From NCBI RefSeq assembly GCF_029168945.1, contig NC_083604.1:68340211-68404210 (forward strand): DNA of 64,000 nt, written 5' to 3'. Made by a program: the position numbers and the translations under genes. This DNA is from Cannabis sativa. Its lineage: Eukaryota; Streptophyta; Magnoliopsida; Rosales; Cannabaceae. Positions 1 to 10,329 of the stretch are shown here, in pieces (the stretch's first letter is position 1; each line of letters begins with the position of its first letter). Below the pieces are notes generated by a model, which did not search any database, had not been told where the DNA came from, and saw only the letters and a list, made by a program, of their open reading frames with translations.

Positions 1-1
1 G

Positions 2-1184
2 AGCCAGACGCATCTGATGGCTGGGGCCATGCTTCCTCTTCAAGATTATTTTGTTAATTTTTTAGTTTTTGTCGGCCTTGCGCCATACCAACTTATTCCC
101 CAAGCATACCGCCTGCTTTCAGGCTTGTTTATTTTTTATTCCGCCCGGGGATGGGGATCTCCCCGCCCGGCAGAAATTTTGTATTTTTATGAACTTGTTT
201 CCGTCCCCAAAAAGGGGGACAAACTTAAGGATGGTTTTTATGGGTTCCGGGCCCACCCTGCTAACGAAGGGGTGGTCCCGTATAACAGGCAAACTCACGT
301 TAAGGAGTATCGCCATCGTTTTTTCTTCTCCTCCGGATTCCGGGCAGTGGACCATCTGGAGCTCCTTACTGAGTGGGTGAGGATTCCTCCCTATGAATGG
401 ACTGCACCTACTCAGGCCTTTCTTCGGAGGGCCCAGGCCTTTGCCTCTTACGACCGGGCTGATCTTGACGTCGGGGGTCTGGTCACTACGGAGAACTACA
501 GGAAGGCAAAACTCATCCTTCCGCATCAATCCGTGGAGGACTCTAACCTTTCCCGGGTTATCTGTCCCAACGTGAGGGCACCGGTCTCGGAGAAGACCTT
601 CCGGGACGAGATCATTGCCACGGCAGAGAAGAAGTACCAGGAGTATCTCTACCGGAAGGCCCAGGAGAAGGCGTATTCTAAGGCCCAGGCAGCTTTCGGG
701 AGGGCACTTCGCGTGGGGAGCCCGGTGGAGAGAAGGAGTCAAGCGATTGCCAGGAAGCCCCTTCACATTGGGGATTCAACAGAGAGAAGGGCCCCCAGGC
801 CACAGCCTTCGGCTCAGGAGCCAAACACTGGGGCTCCTGGTGCCAGCACTTCTGGTGCCGGTGGTAAGTCTCCTTTGGTAGTTCATTATGTTCCTTCTGT
901 TGGCGAGTATGCCAGTCTTAGGCCCGTAGGGTTCGACGAGCGCCTTTATAGATTTAGGATGCCCTCGACCCGGTGGGGGGATCATTTGAAGGAATTTTAT
1001 TTTTCAAACTTAGGAGATTTCCTAGGTCGGTCCCGAATGGGTTTTGGTCCTCCGGAGCCCGTTCCCTTAGGTCCTTCAGCTTACATTACATCCAGCTGGC
1101 TCCGGCCTTCGGACAGCTATCTCAGAGATGATGCTGCCAGCATCAAAATTCGGAACTTTGCTAGGGCCGAATTAGAGAGTCAGG
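2..1184 (+). CDS. Tat-A antisense gene, exon A (gypsy-type transposase-like domain; 5' end outside window)
   Basis: The open frame is already open at base 2, so the first ATG at 17 is probably internal. The protein contains a segment (MLPLQDYF ... PAEILYFYEL, residues about 5-60 after that ATG) of the kind databases call putative plant transposon protein or transposase (putative) gypsy type. Function is unknown. A decayed homologue lies at 27079-27330 on the minus strand. The unspliced frame stops at 1240. A GT-AG intron at 1185-1262 (GTAGGA ... TTGTTGTAG) skips that stop and keeps the frame exactly (phase 1), which is why the exon is ended at 1184. The region after residue 230 is rich in Ser, Ala and Pro. 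The gene is antisense to pol of the same element. Confidence 0.7.
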
Positions 1185-1262
1185 GTAGGACTAGCTTGCT
1201 TGCCATATCTCGTGTTGGTGGTTTCCCACGGATGTTCTAACACTTGCTTTCTTTTGTTGTAG

Positions 1263-2029
1263 CAGGTGCTTCTATGGACGCCATTTTGGCCGAACTTGCT
1301 GGGGTTCACACTCCTGAGGCTCCTCCTGCCTTTACTTCTTCCCCGATGGCCCCCACTCTAAAGATTTCTTCCAGCGCTCCTCCAGACACTATTGATTTAG
1401 TGGATGACGAGGAGGTGTTTCCGGGAGAAGGTCAAGAAAAGCAATGAGGCTTTTCTGAGGAAGTTGAAGAAGGTGCAGGAGGGCTCTGGGCTCTTCCTGA
1501 GGAAGCTGAAAAAAGTGAAGAAGAGCAAGAGATTGCTCTGATTCGCAAGCGTAAAGGCAAAATGATTGCCCAAGAGGAGCCCAAGCGGCCTCGGAGGGCT
1601 GATACTCCGGCCCACGGTCTTGATGGTGGGGTCTCTCCCATGGAAGAGCATACTGCCCCTCCCAACATTGTGCTGACTCCGGTTCCTGGAGACGAGGCGA
1701 GACAGGAGCTCCGGATAGCTAAACACAACTACGCCATGGATGAATACTCCCCGGGGTATGCTGAGGTGGAAGCCCTTAGGAGGGTTCTGCGGGTTGAGGT
1801 GCAAGACACCATCAACAACTCGGAGTACCAAGATCCGTGGGACCTAAATTTGGACCCCCTATCGGACTGGTTCCGTCGCTTCCTTGGGCCTACCTTAGCT
1901 CCCTTTGCTGCGGAGATGACTGGCGAGTTCGCGTCTCAGCTTACCCGGTGCGCGCCTAAGCGGTTCGCTACCTGTGCATCCCTGAACTCCATCTTCCAAG
2001 TCCAGGATCTCAGCCACTCCCTCACTGTG
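1263..2029 (+). pseudogene. Tat-A antisense gene, exon B, with one in-frame stop
   Basis: This exon continues exon A in frame after the 1185-1262 intron. It codes an acidic, low-complexity stretch (Val-Asp-Asp-Glu-Glu around 1400, then Glu-rich repeats to 1530), a basic patch (RKRKGK near 1550) that could be a nuclear localisation signal, and a folded-looking part at 1700-2029. A single TGA at 1445-1447 interrupts an otherwise open frame of 255 codons. The codon fits a CGA-to-TGA change. The exon ends at a strong donor (GTG/GTAAGTG at 2030) in phase 0. No intact alternative frame spans the stop. Function is unknown. Confidence 0.62.
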
Positions 2030-2104
2030 GTAAGTGTTTTGTAATTTTGTTTTTCCCCTTATTCTTTTTTGGAGATTCTTTCTTATGCTTGTATTGTTGT
2101 TTAG

Positions 2105-2779
2105 CTTGCTGCTGAAGCTGGCCGCCTCTCCAAGAACATAATCAACCATGGCTTCGTCCTGTCTGATTTTGGGGACACGAACGAAGTCAGGAAGATTCTT
2201 CAGGATCTTACTGCGGAGAGGCAGCTTTACCAAGAGGCCGCTGAGCCCCGGGAGGCCGCTGCCAAAGCCAATGAGGAGGAGGCTAAGCGGAGGGAAGCCC
2301 AGGCGGAGGCGATGATCCGGGATGAGGCCCTGCGGAGAGACAGGCTGGAGGCCAAGCACCAAGAGGAGCTGAGGGCGGAAGGTGAGGCCACTGCAAAGGC
2401 CAAGCGGGAGCTCCGGGAGGCCAGGGAAGCCTTGGACGAGATGGTTGCCAAGGTGAGATCCTTAGAGGAAACTCACCAGGCAAACTTAGAGTCACGGGCT
2501 GCTCTGGCCGCGGAGCTGAAGGAGCTCAGGGACTTCAAAGAACAAGCCTCAAAGAAGGCAAAAAGAGCTGAGCTTCTTTCTCCCGTTTCCTGCGGCCGGT
2601 GCCCTAAGCGCTTTGATGATGGCATCTACATGGCTTGGTCTACCAATGACCAAAATATCAAGCTTACTTTCTACCCTAAACTTGAGGAGATGATCGCCAA
2701 ATTTTGGGAGAAGAAGAAGAAGCTTGATGCCATGGTGGAGGCATGCATCGGACCTCGTCTCCCTCCGCGCATTGATTAG
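2105..2779 (+). CDS. Tat-A antisense gene, terminal exon C (coiled coil)
   Basis: The acceptor is TTGTTGTTTAG ending at 2104, and the exon starts in phase 0, as required by the donor at 2030. It codes 224 residues ending at TAG 2777-2779. About residues 35-145 are a nearly pure Glu/Lys/Arg/Ala/Leu segment with strong coiled-coil character (EEAKRREAQAEA and so on). A short C-terminal part follows with two cysteines (CGRCPKRF). Coiled coils near the C-terminus are common in proteins of this transposon-ORF type. The exon converges on the integrase gene at 3270, with about 490 bases between the two stops. The intron at 2030-2104 is 75 bases, typical of plants. Confidence 0.68.
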   Translation, partial: LAAEAGRLSKNIINHGFVLSDFGDTNEVRKILQDLTAERQLYQEAAEPREAAAKANEEEAKRREAQAEAMIRDEALRRDRLEAKHQEELRAEGEATAKAKRELREAREALDEMVAKVRSLEETHQANLESRAALAAELKELRDFKEQASKKAKRAELLSPVSCGRCPKRFDDGIYMAWSTNDQNIKLTFYPKLEEMIAKFWEKKKKLDAMVEACIGPRLPPRID

Positions 2780-3269
2780 GCCGCTCGAGATTAACCCAGT
2801 ACAACCAGGATTTTACCCACTTCTCTTATTATTATTTTTTCTTTTATATATATTTGTTTATATACAGCTACTTTGAGACAATACATTTATATAGCTGTTT
2901 TTATTTTGAGGGGAGACAATTTCTAAGGCCTGTCCCCGGGCCATTTGTATATATTTCGACCTGCCCTTTAGGGCTAGGATATTTATACGTGATCTTTTTT
3001 TATGCACATATTTCTCTTTTTGACCTGTCCTTTGGATCAGGATTTTTATACTTGTGCTTTTTATTTTTGTGCATACTCTTTTTGACCTGCCCTTTGGGTC
3101 AGGATATTTTACTTAGTTTGTTTTCTGTCTGTCCGTGCGGTATACCCTAGTTCCCCCCTGAGTGGCATAGAAACTTTGTTTTTAAGGCACTCAGTTTTAT
3201 TTACCTGTGGAGGAAGTATACATTTAGACGGTACAAACTCTTTAAACAAAGTCTAAGTTACATTCTTGG
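2780..3269. repeat. Spacer between convergent ends, with a three-unit tandem repeat
   Basis: AT-rich DNA lies between the stop of the antisense gene (2779) and the stop of integrase (3270). From about 2950 to 3115 a unit of roughly 70 bases occurs three times, each with GACCTG(C/T)CCTTT(A/G)GG followed by AGGATATTT or AGGATTTTT and a T-rich run. No coding capacity is seen. It could serve as the 3' untranslated region of both converging transcripts; that is inference. Confidence 0.55.
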
Positions 3270-4226
3270 CTATTGGTAATATTTTCTGAGGTGATCGGCA
3301 TTCCAGGCTCCTGGCACAATGGTTCCATCCATTCTTTTTAGCTTGTAAGTGCCTGAGCCGATTTCGTCCTCGATTTCATATGGTCCTTCCCAATTTGGCC
3401 CAAGTACCCCCACTCCGGGTTCCTGGGTGGCTGGGAAGACTCTTCTTAGGACCATATCCCCAATAGCAAATTTATTGTTTTTAACTTTAGAGTTAAAATA
3501 CTTGGTCACCTTCTTTTGATAAGCTGCCATCCGTATTTGAGACTCGTCCCGGAGTTCTTCAACTTGATCCAAGGCCTCTTGAAGCAAAGCTTGATTCGTG
3601 GCTGGATCGTAAGTCGTTCTCCTGTGGGACGGGAATAACGTTTCTACCGGGACCATCGCTTCACAACCGTACGCCATTGAAAAAGGCGAGTGGCCAGTCG
3701 TGGTTCTGGGGGTCGTTCGGTAGGCCCATAACACTCTTGGCAACTCTTCAGGCCAGTTGTTTTTGAAGGCCAGCAGCTTTTTCTTCAAGGTGACCTTTAG
3801 GATTTTCTTGACTGCTTCCGCTTGACCGTTTGTTTGAGGTCTGGCCACCGCGGAGAAGCTTTTCACTACTCCGTGCTGGTTGCAGAAGTCAGTAAATTCC
3901 TCACAATCGAATTGCTTTCCATTGTCAGAGACTATTTTGTGAGACAAGCCATATCGACACACTATGTTTTTGATAACAAAGTCCAGTGCTTTTTTAGCAG
4001 TTATGGTCTTCATGGGCTCAGCCTCCGTCCATTTGGTGAAGTAGTCTACTGCTACTATTGCATACTTTACTCCTCCTTTTCCTGTTGGCAGGGACCCAAT
4101 AAGATCTATTCCCCATACCGCGAAGGGCCAGGGACTAGTCATCAGGGTGATTTCATTTGGGGGAGCTCTCGGTATGTTCGCGAACCTTTGACACGGATCA
4201 CACTTTTGGACGTAGTCTATGCAATC
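3270..4226 (-). pseudogene. Tat-A integrase
   Basis: Integrase inserts the cDNA into host DNA. The open part (3270-4142) shows the catalytic core: first Asp in WGIDLIG, second Asp in IVSDNGKQFD, Glu in QAEAVKK, then the plant gypsy GPY-like C-terminal module (GPNWEGPYEI) ending in HLRKYYQ. No chromodomain follows, as usual for Tat. The N-terminal HHCC zinc finger is encoded just upstream (about 4142-4226) but in a different frame from the RNase H ORF. One base seems to be missing in the T run at 4227-4231 (an A run on the coding strand), so the polyprotein ends at TAG 4217-4219. Confidence 0.85.
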
Positions 4227-6619
4227 TTTTTCATTGTTGGCCAGAAGTACCCCTGTCTCAATATTTTCTTTGAGAGACGGGGTCCTCCCGTATGATCTCC
4301 ACAGAACCCTTCATGGACCTCTAGCATGATTTGTCTAGCTTCAGGGTCCGATACACACCTTAAATAAGGCATGCTGAGTCCTCTTTGGTAGAGAATTTGA
4401 TCCATCATTACATAACGATGAGCCTGATACTGAATCTTTCGAGACAGTGCCCTTTCTCGGGGCAACTCACCTTTTGTTATGTATCTTATGATGGGGACCA
4501 TCCAGCTGGGTTCTTGCCCAACCGTTATCGTGGTCTCTGTTATTTTGATGCTTGGCTCTGCCAAGCGTTCCACTGGTACTACCCCCAACTCTTCGATTTC
4601 GCTATCTGAGGCTAGCTTAGCAAGACAGTCCGTGTGAGCATTCTTTTCCCGGGGGATTCTTTCTATTTTGTAGTCCGTGAACTCGTGGAGTAGTTCCCGG
4701 ACTATTGTTACATACGCGGCCATTCGCTCGCCGCGTGTTTGGTATTCTCCGGATACCTGGTTTACGACCAGTTGGGAATCACTATAGACTTCCACTCTTT
4801 TGGCTCCCACGGCTTTTGCTAATTTCAGTCCTGCTATTAGGGCTTCATATTCGGCCTCATTGTTTGAAGCTGCGAAGTCGAACCGTAGGGCCGCCTGGAG
4901 TCGCAGTCCGGTTGGTGATATCATTACTACTCCGGCTCCGGAACCATTTTCATTGGAGGCTCCGTCTACAAATACCCTCCAGGTGGGGATTGGCGGTACC
5001 GGCATATTCGCGGTAGCCTCGGCTTCGTTGCATTCAGTAATGAAGTCCGCTAAGGCTTGGCCTTTTATAGAAATTCGGGGTATGTAGTGCAAGTCAAATT
5101 GGCTTAGCTCCATTGCCGACTTGAGGAGCCTTCCGGATGCTTCAGGTTTTTGGAGGACTTGCCGGAGCGGGTGGTTGGTCAGTATCTTGATCGGATGTCC
5201 TTGGAAGTATGGCCTCAATTTCCTTGACGCCATCAGGAGGCAAAAAACCAGCTTTTCAATGACTGGGTATCTTGTTTCGGCTCCTATCATGCGCTTACTG
5301 ACGTAGTACACAGGATGTTGAGTTTTCTCTTCTTCCCACACTAGGGCAGCGCTGACCGCGTGTTCGGAGACAGCCAAATAAAGAAATAGGTCTTCTCCGA
5401 GAATGGGTTTTGATAGGATAGGAGGCTTGGCCATGTGCTCTTTTAGCTTTTTGAATGCCTCCTCGCACTCGTCCGACCATTCAAACTTTTGGCATTTCTT
5501 CGATATGTTGAAGAAGGGTATGCACTTGTCCGTGGACCGAGAGATGAAGCGGCTTAAGGCAGCTACCTTTCCAGTCAGGCTCTGCACATCTTTATGCTTT
5601 TTGGGAGATGGCATGCTCAGGAGAGTCTGGATTTTTTCCGGATTTGCCTCAATCCCTCTTTGACTGACGATGAAGCCCAGAAACTTTCCTGACTTGACAC
5701 CAAATGTGCATTTCTTTGGGTTGAGCTTCGTGCCGTATCTCCGGACCACTTCGAAGCATTCCTCTAAGTCGCTTGCATGGCTGTTGCATGATTTGGATTT
5801 GACGAGCATGTCATCTACATAAACCTCCCTATTTCGCCCCAGGAGGCCTTTAAACATCCGGTTAACCATTCTCTGATAGGTTGCTCCGGCGTTTTTCAGT
5901 CCGAAGGGCATGACTAAGTAACAGTATACCCCCTTATCGGTCCTGAAGCTAGTGCACTCCTGGTCTACCGTATGCATCTTTATTTGATTGTACCCAGCAT
6001 AGGCGTCCATGAAGGATAACAGTTTGAACCTAGAAGTGGCATCTACCATCTGATCGATCCTGGGCAGCGGGAAGCAGTCCTTCGGACAAGCCTTGTTTAG
6101 ATCAGTGAAATCTATACAAACTTGCCAAGTTCTGTTCGGCTTGGGCACCAGGATCGGATTGGCTAGCCACTCCGGATAGTACACGTCGTGGATCATGCCG
6201 TTAGTCAAAAGTTTGTCCACCTCTTTCTCCAGAGCCTCGGCTTTCATCGAGTCGAGCGGGCGTCGCTTTTGCTGGACGGGGGGCATGTCCGGATTGACGT
6301 TGAGTACGTGGGTGATGACATGAGGGCTTATGCCAGTCATGTCTTCTTGGCGCCATGCAAAGATGTCGATGGCGCCCTTCAGTGTTTTTATTATTTTTTC
6401 TTTTTCCTCCGGATCTAGGTTCTTCCCCAGCCGGAGTACTTTGGTGGAGTCGAGGTCGCACACTGATAATTCCTCGACATCCTCCATTGGTTCCACAATT
6501 CTTTCGAACCCCACACGGGGGTCTAACTCATCCTCTTCTGCCACTTTTGGCTCAACTGACTCCCGGACCATTAACACGGGCAGGTGGGTTGCAACATTGT
6601 AACATTGTCTTGCTTCCCC
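4217..6619 (-). CDS. Tat-A reverse transcriptase and RNase H
   Basis: The open frame has 786 codons from the first ATG (6577) and remains open upstream to the stop at 6620. The RT domain is in the first half, with PFGLKNAGATYQR and the catalytic YVDDMLVKS box. A gypsy RNase H follows (YYVSKRMIGAE, Asp-His-Pro variant NHPLRQVL). A second, archaeal-type RNase H is seen in FVDGASNENGSGAG and NNEAEYEALIAGL; a dual RNase H is characteristic of Tat elements. The C-terminus reaches the start of the integrase zinc finger and is cut off by the frameshift near 4229. The catalytic residues look intact. There is no natural start codon because this is part of a polyprotein cut off by the TAG at 6620. Confidence 0.9.
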   Translation of the reverse strand, partial: GEARQCYNVATHLPVLMVRESVEPKVAEEDELDPRVGFERIVEPMEDVEELSVCDLDSTKVLRLGKNLDPEEKEKIIKTLKGAIDIFAWRQEDMTGISPHVITHVLNVNPDMPPVQQKRRPLDSMKAEALEKEVDKLLTNGMIHDVYYPEWLANPILVPKPNRTWQVCIDFTDLNKACPKDCFPLPRIDQMVDATSRFKLLSFMDAYAGYNQIKMHTVDQECTSFRTDKGVYCYLVMPFGLKNAGATYQRMVNRMFKGLLGRNREVYVDDMLVKSKSCNSHASDLEECFEVVRRYGTKLNPKKCTFGVKSGKFLGFIVSQRGIEANPEKIQTLLSMPSPKKHKDVQSLTGKVAALSRFISRSTDKCIPFFNISKKCQKFEWSDECEEAFKKLKEHMAKPPILSKPILGEDLFLYLAVSEHAVSAALVWEEEKTQHPVYYVSKRMIGAETRYPVIEKLVFCLLMASRKLRPYFQGHPIKILTNHPLRQVLQKPEASGRLLKSAMELSQFDLHYIPRISIKGQALADFITECNEAEATANMPVPPIPTWRVFVDGASNENGSGAGVVMISPTGLRLQAALRFDFAASNNEAEYEALIAGLKLAKAVGAKRVEVYSDSQLVVNQVSGEYQTRGERMAAYVTIVRELLHEFTDYKIERIPREKNAHTDCLAKLASDSEIEELGVVPVERLAEPSIKITETTITVGQEPSWMVPIIRYITKGELPRERALSRKIQYQAHRYVMMDQILYQRGLSMPYLRCVSDPEARQIMLEVHEGFCGDHTGGPRLSKKILRQGYFWPTMKKIA

Positions 6620-9229
6620 CTAGTTTCCCCTCACTGTTCCGATCCCGGCCTCTCGGGTAGGGAACTTCAAAAACAGGTGCCGAATCGATGTGACTGCGCC
6701 ACAGGCTGTCGGACAGTCCACCACTACGAAAGTGCAGTATTTAAATGTGCTCTGGGGGGTGTCCGGGCACAAGGTGACTGGGAGCCTTACTTTTCCCATT
6801 GGGATAAGTGTCGTCCCGTTAAACCCTGTGAGCTGGGACCCACTAGGTGAGAGGTCCCGGTCCGTCAAGCCTATCGCGGTGAAGGCTTCCTTGAAGAGTA
6901 GGTTCACGGAACTTCCATTGTCAATTAAGACTCTGGCCACCACTTTATTCGCGATGGGGGTCTCTATGACCAATGGGTCATGATGAGGGAAGCGCACTGT
7001 CTTGGCGTCTTCTTCCGTGAACGTGATGGGTTGGTCCATCAACCGGGGCCTTTGAGCTGGGAGTTGAGTAACTTCCCAAACCTCACTGTGTTTCGCGGCC
7101 CCTGCGTATCGCTTAAGCTCCTTGCGAGTAGTTCCTCCGATATGGGGACCTCCGGAGATCATGGCTACCCTCCCATTAGGCCTGGGCGGCAGACCGGGGA
7201 TGTGCTGGGCGTCGCCCGTGGGAGCAGCTGGAGCCAATGCCCCTGCTGTACCCCCCGGTGTTCCCTGAGGCATACCCACAGTCGCCTGGCCCGGATTGAG
7301 GTGGGGTAACCTATTTTTGATCCACTCGTAGAGGTAGCCTAATCGGATTAGATTTTCAATCTCGTCCTTGAGATTCTTACATTCATTGGTGCTATGACCG
7401 ATGTCGTTGTGGTACTCGCATCTCTTGCTCAGATCTCTCCGGGAGCTATCCTTGTACAACGGTTGTGGTCTCCAGTAGTGTGTATTTTGCCTAGTAGCAA
7501 AGTACACACGCTCTTGGGAGTCCGACAGCTCCGTGTATTGAGTATACTGGGGGGAGTACCCCCTTTTCTGGCGCTTCTCCCCCGTCCGGGTGCTACCCTT
7601 GGAGGACCTTTTACTCCTCGAGCCCTGGGAAGGGCCTGCCAGGCTAGCAGCCGGAGCAGAGTGCGAAGGAGTTTGTCCATTCATTCCAGACGGGTTGCCG
7701 AAATGGGATGATGCTGGTGCCAAGGCCTGGCCCTGACTATATCCGGGGGTAGCAGAGAATTGTATGCCACTGGCTTGTGGAGTTGCGGTCGGGGTAATAC
7801 CCGAGGGCGATACTTCGGGAGTATATCCTGCTATCCCGGTGGGATAGTATCCTCCGTAAGCCATGATTTGGGCTTCTTCGAGGTTGATATATTTTTGGAC
7901 TCTCTTCTGGAAGTCCTGAAGGCTAGCAGCTCCTTCTTGCTGTAGTTCATTCCAGAAAGGAGTCCCAGTGCGGATGCCTGCTTGGAGAAGTGCAAGCTGT
8001 TGCCCGTCGTCAACTTTCTTGGTTTTCGAGGCTTCCTCTCGGAACCTCTTTATATAATTCTTCAAGGTCTCGGTGGGCAGTTGCTTGATGTTAGTCAAGG
8101 CACTGACCTCCAGGTTGACCTTACTTACGGCGACAAACTGTCTCCGGAAGTTGGTCTGTAGCTTGTTCCAACAGCCCACAGATCCCGATTCCAATTTTTT
8201 GAACCATTCCTCCGTAGACCCGCTTAGAGTAAGCGGGAAGCACAGACATTTGGCGTCATTGCTGACCCTCATGACCGTCATGACACGGTTGAACCGTGAC
8301 AAGTGGTCGCTAGGATCGGAGTTCCCGGTATAAGCTGCCATTTCGGGCATCTTGAAGTTCTTAGGGAGCTCCGCCTCTAAGATGTGCTTAGCACATGGCT
8401 CCCGATCCTCGCTGTCTGAGTCGGAGTCGTCTCCTTTCTGTCTCCGGGAGACTCGGGCAATGTCTTTTCGAAGTATGGTGAGTTCCGCCATAATTCCTTC
8501 GTTTAACGTACCCGTGGAGACCGCGGGTCCGTATCTTTTTTGGTCAAGGTGATCTCGGAGATCACCTTGGTTCCCATTGATTTGATTTCTCAGATCAACG
8601 GGAGGACACCTCTGTCCTTTTCTCCCTCTACCCCCGGGTTCCTGGTGCACGGAAACGCTTTTTCGGTCCTCTCGATCCTGAGGGCCAAAGCTCCCTTTTT
8701 GGGGCTTGCCCCTCTGCGGACCTTTCCCTTTAGGGAAATCTGAGCGGACCTTTCGCGGATCCTGCGCCTTTTTCTTTCACCCTGGGGTAGAGGTAGGGTT
8801 TTTTGTTTGGTTCCCTTCAGCAGGGTACCTTATAGGGCTAGGCTCCCTAGATTTTTGTTGTTGGGAACTAGGCGAAGGCGTCGCTGGCTCCTTGCCGAGT
8901 CCAGCGGTCATTGCCTTGGGGTGCACGTGAATGCCAGCTGCCTCCATGGCTTTTTGCATGGCCAGCATCACTTCTTGCATTTTTTGGTTTTGCGCTCTCT
9001 GAGCTTCGATCTCGGCTTCGTGATCCATAGCTTTTTGTCTGAGAAGCACCAATTCTGAGTAACTACCTTCGTCGTAGGCATACTCATCGAGGTTTCCCTC
9101 GTAGTCATCATTTGGAATTCCTTCCTCTTCCTCGGAACCCTCAGCTGCTCTTGAGGCTACATCTTCCTCATTCGGGTCTTGAGCATCTTCGAGAGGGCGA
9201 GGCTGACGAGTACTTCTAGTCTACACCAT
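6620..9229 (-). pseudogene. Tat-A gag-protease, interrupted by premature stops
   Basis: One frame runs from ATG 9227-9229 to the TAG at 6620-6622 but contains stops at 9221-9223 (TAG, third codon) and 8777-8779 (TGA). The longest intact part is 6620-8650 (676 aa). Visible parts: a Glu/Gln-rich N-terminus; the gag core (DHLSRFNRVMTVM, WFKKL); a variant zinc knuckle CX2HX4HX4C (CEYHNDIGHSTNEC); and the protease DNGSS at about residue 590 of the 676-aa part. After VVVDCPTA the family's ILGR-containing segment is missing, an apparent in-frame deletion of a dozen or so residues. The terminal TAG lies where the polyprotein should read on into RT. Confidence 0.85.
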
Positions 9230-9272
9230 GTTTGTGAAGTCAAGTGTTCGTTTACAGTGGCTTTCTTCAGCT

Positions 9273-9290
9273 CTCAATGAAAGCACCAAA
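9273..9290 (-). other. Tat-A primer binding site
   Basis: On the minus strand TTTGGTGCTTTCATTGAG follows the LTR end (GGTCAACA) directly. The same motif sits at the matching place in Tat-C (55569-55591, plus) and Tat-D (63119-63136, minus), which supports its role as the tRNA primer site. The matching tRNA was not identified. Confidence 0.7.
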
Positions 9291-9291
9291 A

Positions 9292-9308
9292 TGTTGACCG
9301 AGTTTTTC
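9292..9308 (-). repeat. Tat-A 5' LTR, inner 17 bases
   Basis: The LTR begins TGTTGACCGAGTTTTTC on the plus strand and is broken at 9308 by the Tekay-A insertion. The last five bases, TTTTC, are repeated at 17368-17372 on the other side of Tekay-A, where the LTR resumes. This fixes both the LTR edge and the insertion point. Confidence 0.82.
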
Positions 9309-10329
9309 TGTAACACCCTAACTAAAAAAGGCGTATTACGTGATTTTTAAACTTGCTGTGCAGCTCGTTGCTAATCAACGAGGTTTATGGAAAACGTGAT
9401 TAATTAAAATTTTTGCTTTTTAATTAAACTTGTAAAATATAATTACAAAAGACTCGGGATCCCGATTACAAAATCATTTACAAAAGTTAACTGTTTATAC
9501 AAAATAAATGTCGCCTAGCGACTAGTTACAAAAATCAGCCTTGCTGTCCCGAGGATCGTACGTTCCAGGCCTAACCGCCCCGACATGTACAATCTTCATA
9601 AGCTCGTTCACGGTCCATCAGCTTTAGCCTTGCCTTTACCTACACATAAACGTAGAACTGTGAGTCGACAGACTCAGTAAGAAAAGCATAATAATATTCA
9701 TACATAAAACCCAGTCATGATCAGACGCCCATACCCTTGATCATAACCCTAACTGCCGTGTCCAACACGATACTGAGTCCCCCTAACTGCCGTGTCCAAC
9801 ACGGTACTGAGTTCTGAACGTTCATAGGGACGGTACTATTGACAAGTAACAGCCTGATCGGTCAAACCGATCATACTCCGGCTGCTGGTCATACTCCAGC
9901 CTGTACCGACGTGTTACAGTATCCGCCTGATCGATCGAACCGGTCATACTCCGGCTGCTGGTCATACTCCAGCCTGTACCGACGGGATACGTCAATAGTA
10001 CGGAACCACCAACCTAAGTGTCAGCCTGATCGGTCGAACCGGTCATACTCGATTCTTGGTCATACTCCAGCCTGTACCGACGTGACAGGATTGGATGGTT
10101 CGAAGCCAACATACATAACTAATGTAATCTAACAGGCTTCCTACATGCACGCTAAACATGTAATCTACATATGCATACTGTTATACTAATCTTACTTGGA
10201 TTCCGAATTCAGGTGTGTCGGTCAACCTGACTGGAACTGTCTGCGCGGCGGATTACGGGCTCCTAAACCATAAAAATCACAACACTATAAGTGACACGTT
10301 AAATCACTTCCCGGGGACTTAAACTAGGA
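9309..10329 (-). repeat. Tekay-A 3' LTR, 5'-truncated
   Basis: It aligns with 15046-16067 of the 5' LTR with roughly 18 visible differences, mostly transitions. Homology stops at TCCTAGTTT (minus strand), where the integrase frame begins. About 1.3 kb of LTR present in the other copy is absent. It holds three copies of a roughly 58-base unit (starts near 9853, 9926 and 10025). Confidence 0.88.

Noticed and set aside
119..766. 215-codon minus-strand ORF at the left edge
   Set aside because: It lies opposite the plus-strand antisense-gene exon, which has family homology. The minus frame is a shadow of that coding sequence.
4217..4235. Programmed -1 frameshift between RNase H and integrase of Tat-A
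   Set aside because: The A run is preceded by G and does not form a proper slippery heptamer. A lost base in the homopolymer explains it, and this lineage normally has these domains in one frame.
9853..10083. CRISPR-like regularly spaced repeats
   Set aside because: Plant nuclear context, three units only, located inside an LTR, with no spacer-like diversity and no cas genes.
9839..10132. Repetitive ORF (HTPAAGHTPACTDV), also at 15576-15860
   Set aside because: A translation of the tandem units in the Tekay-A LTR. No independent coding evidence.
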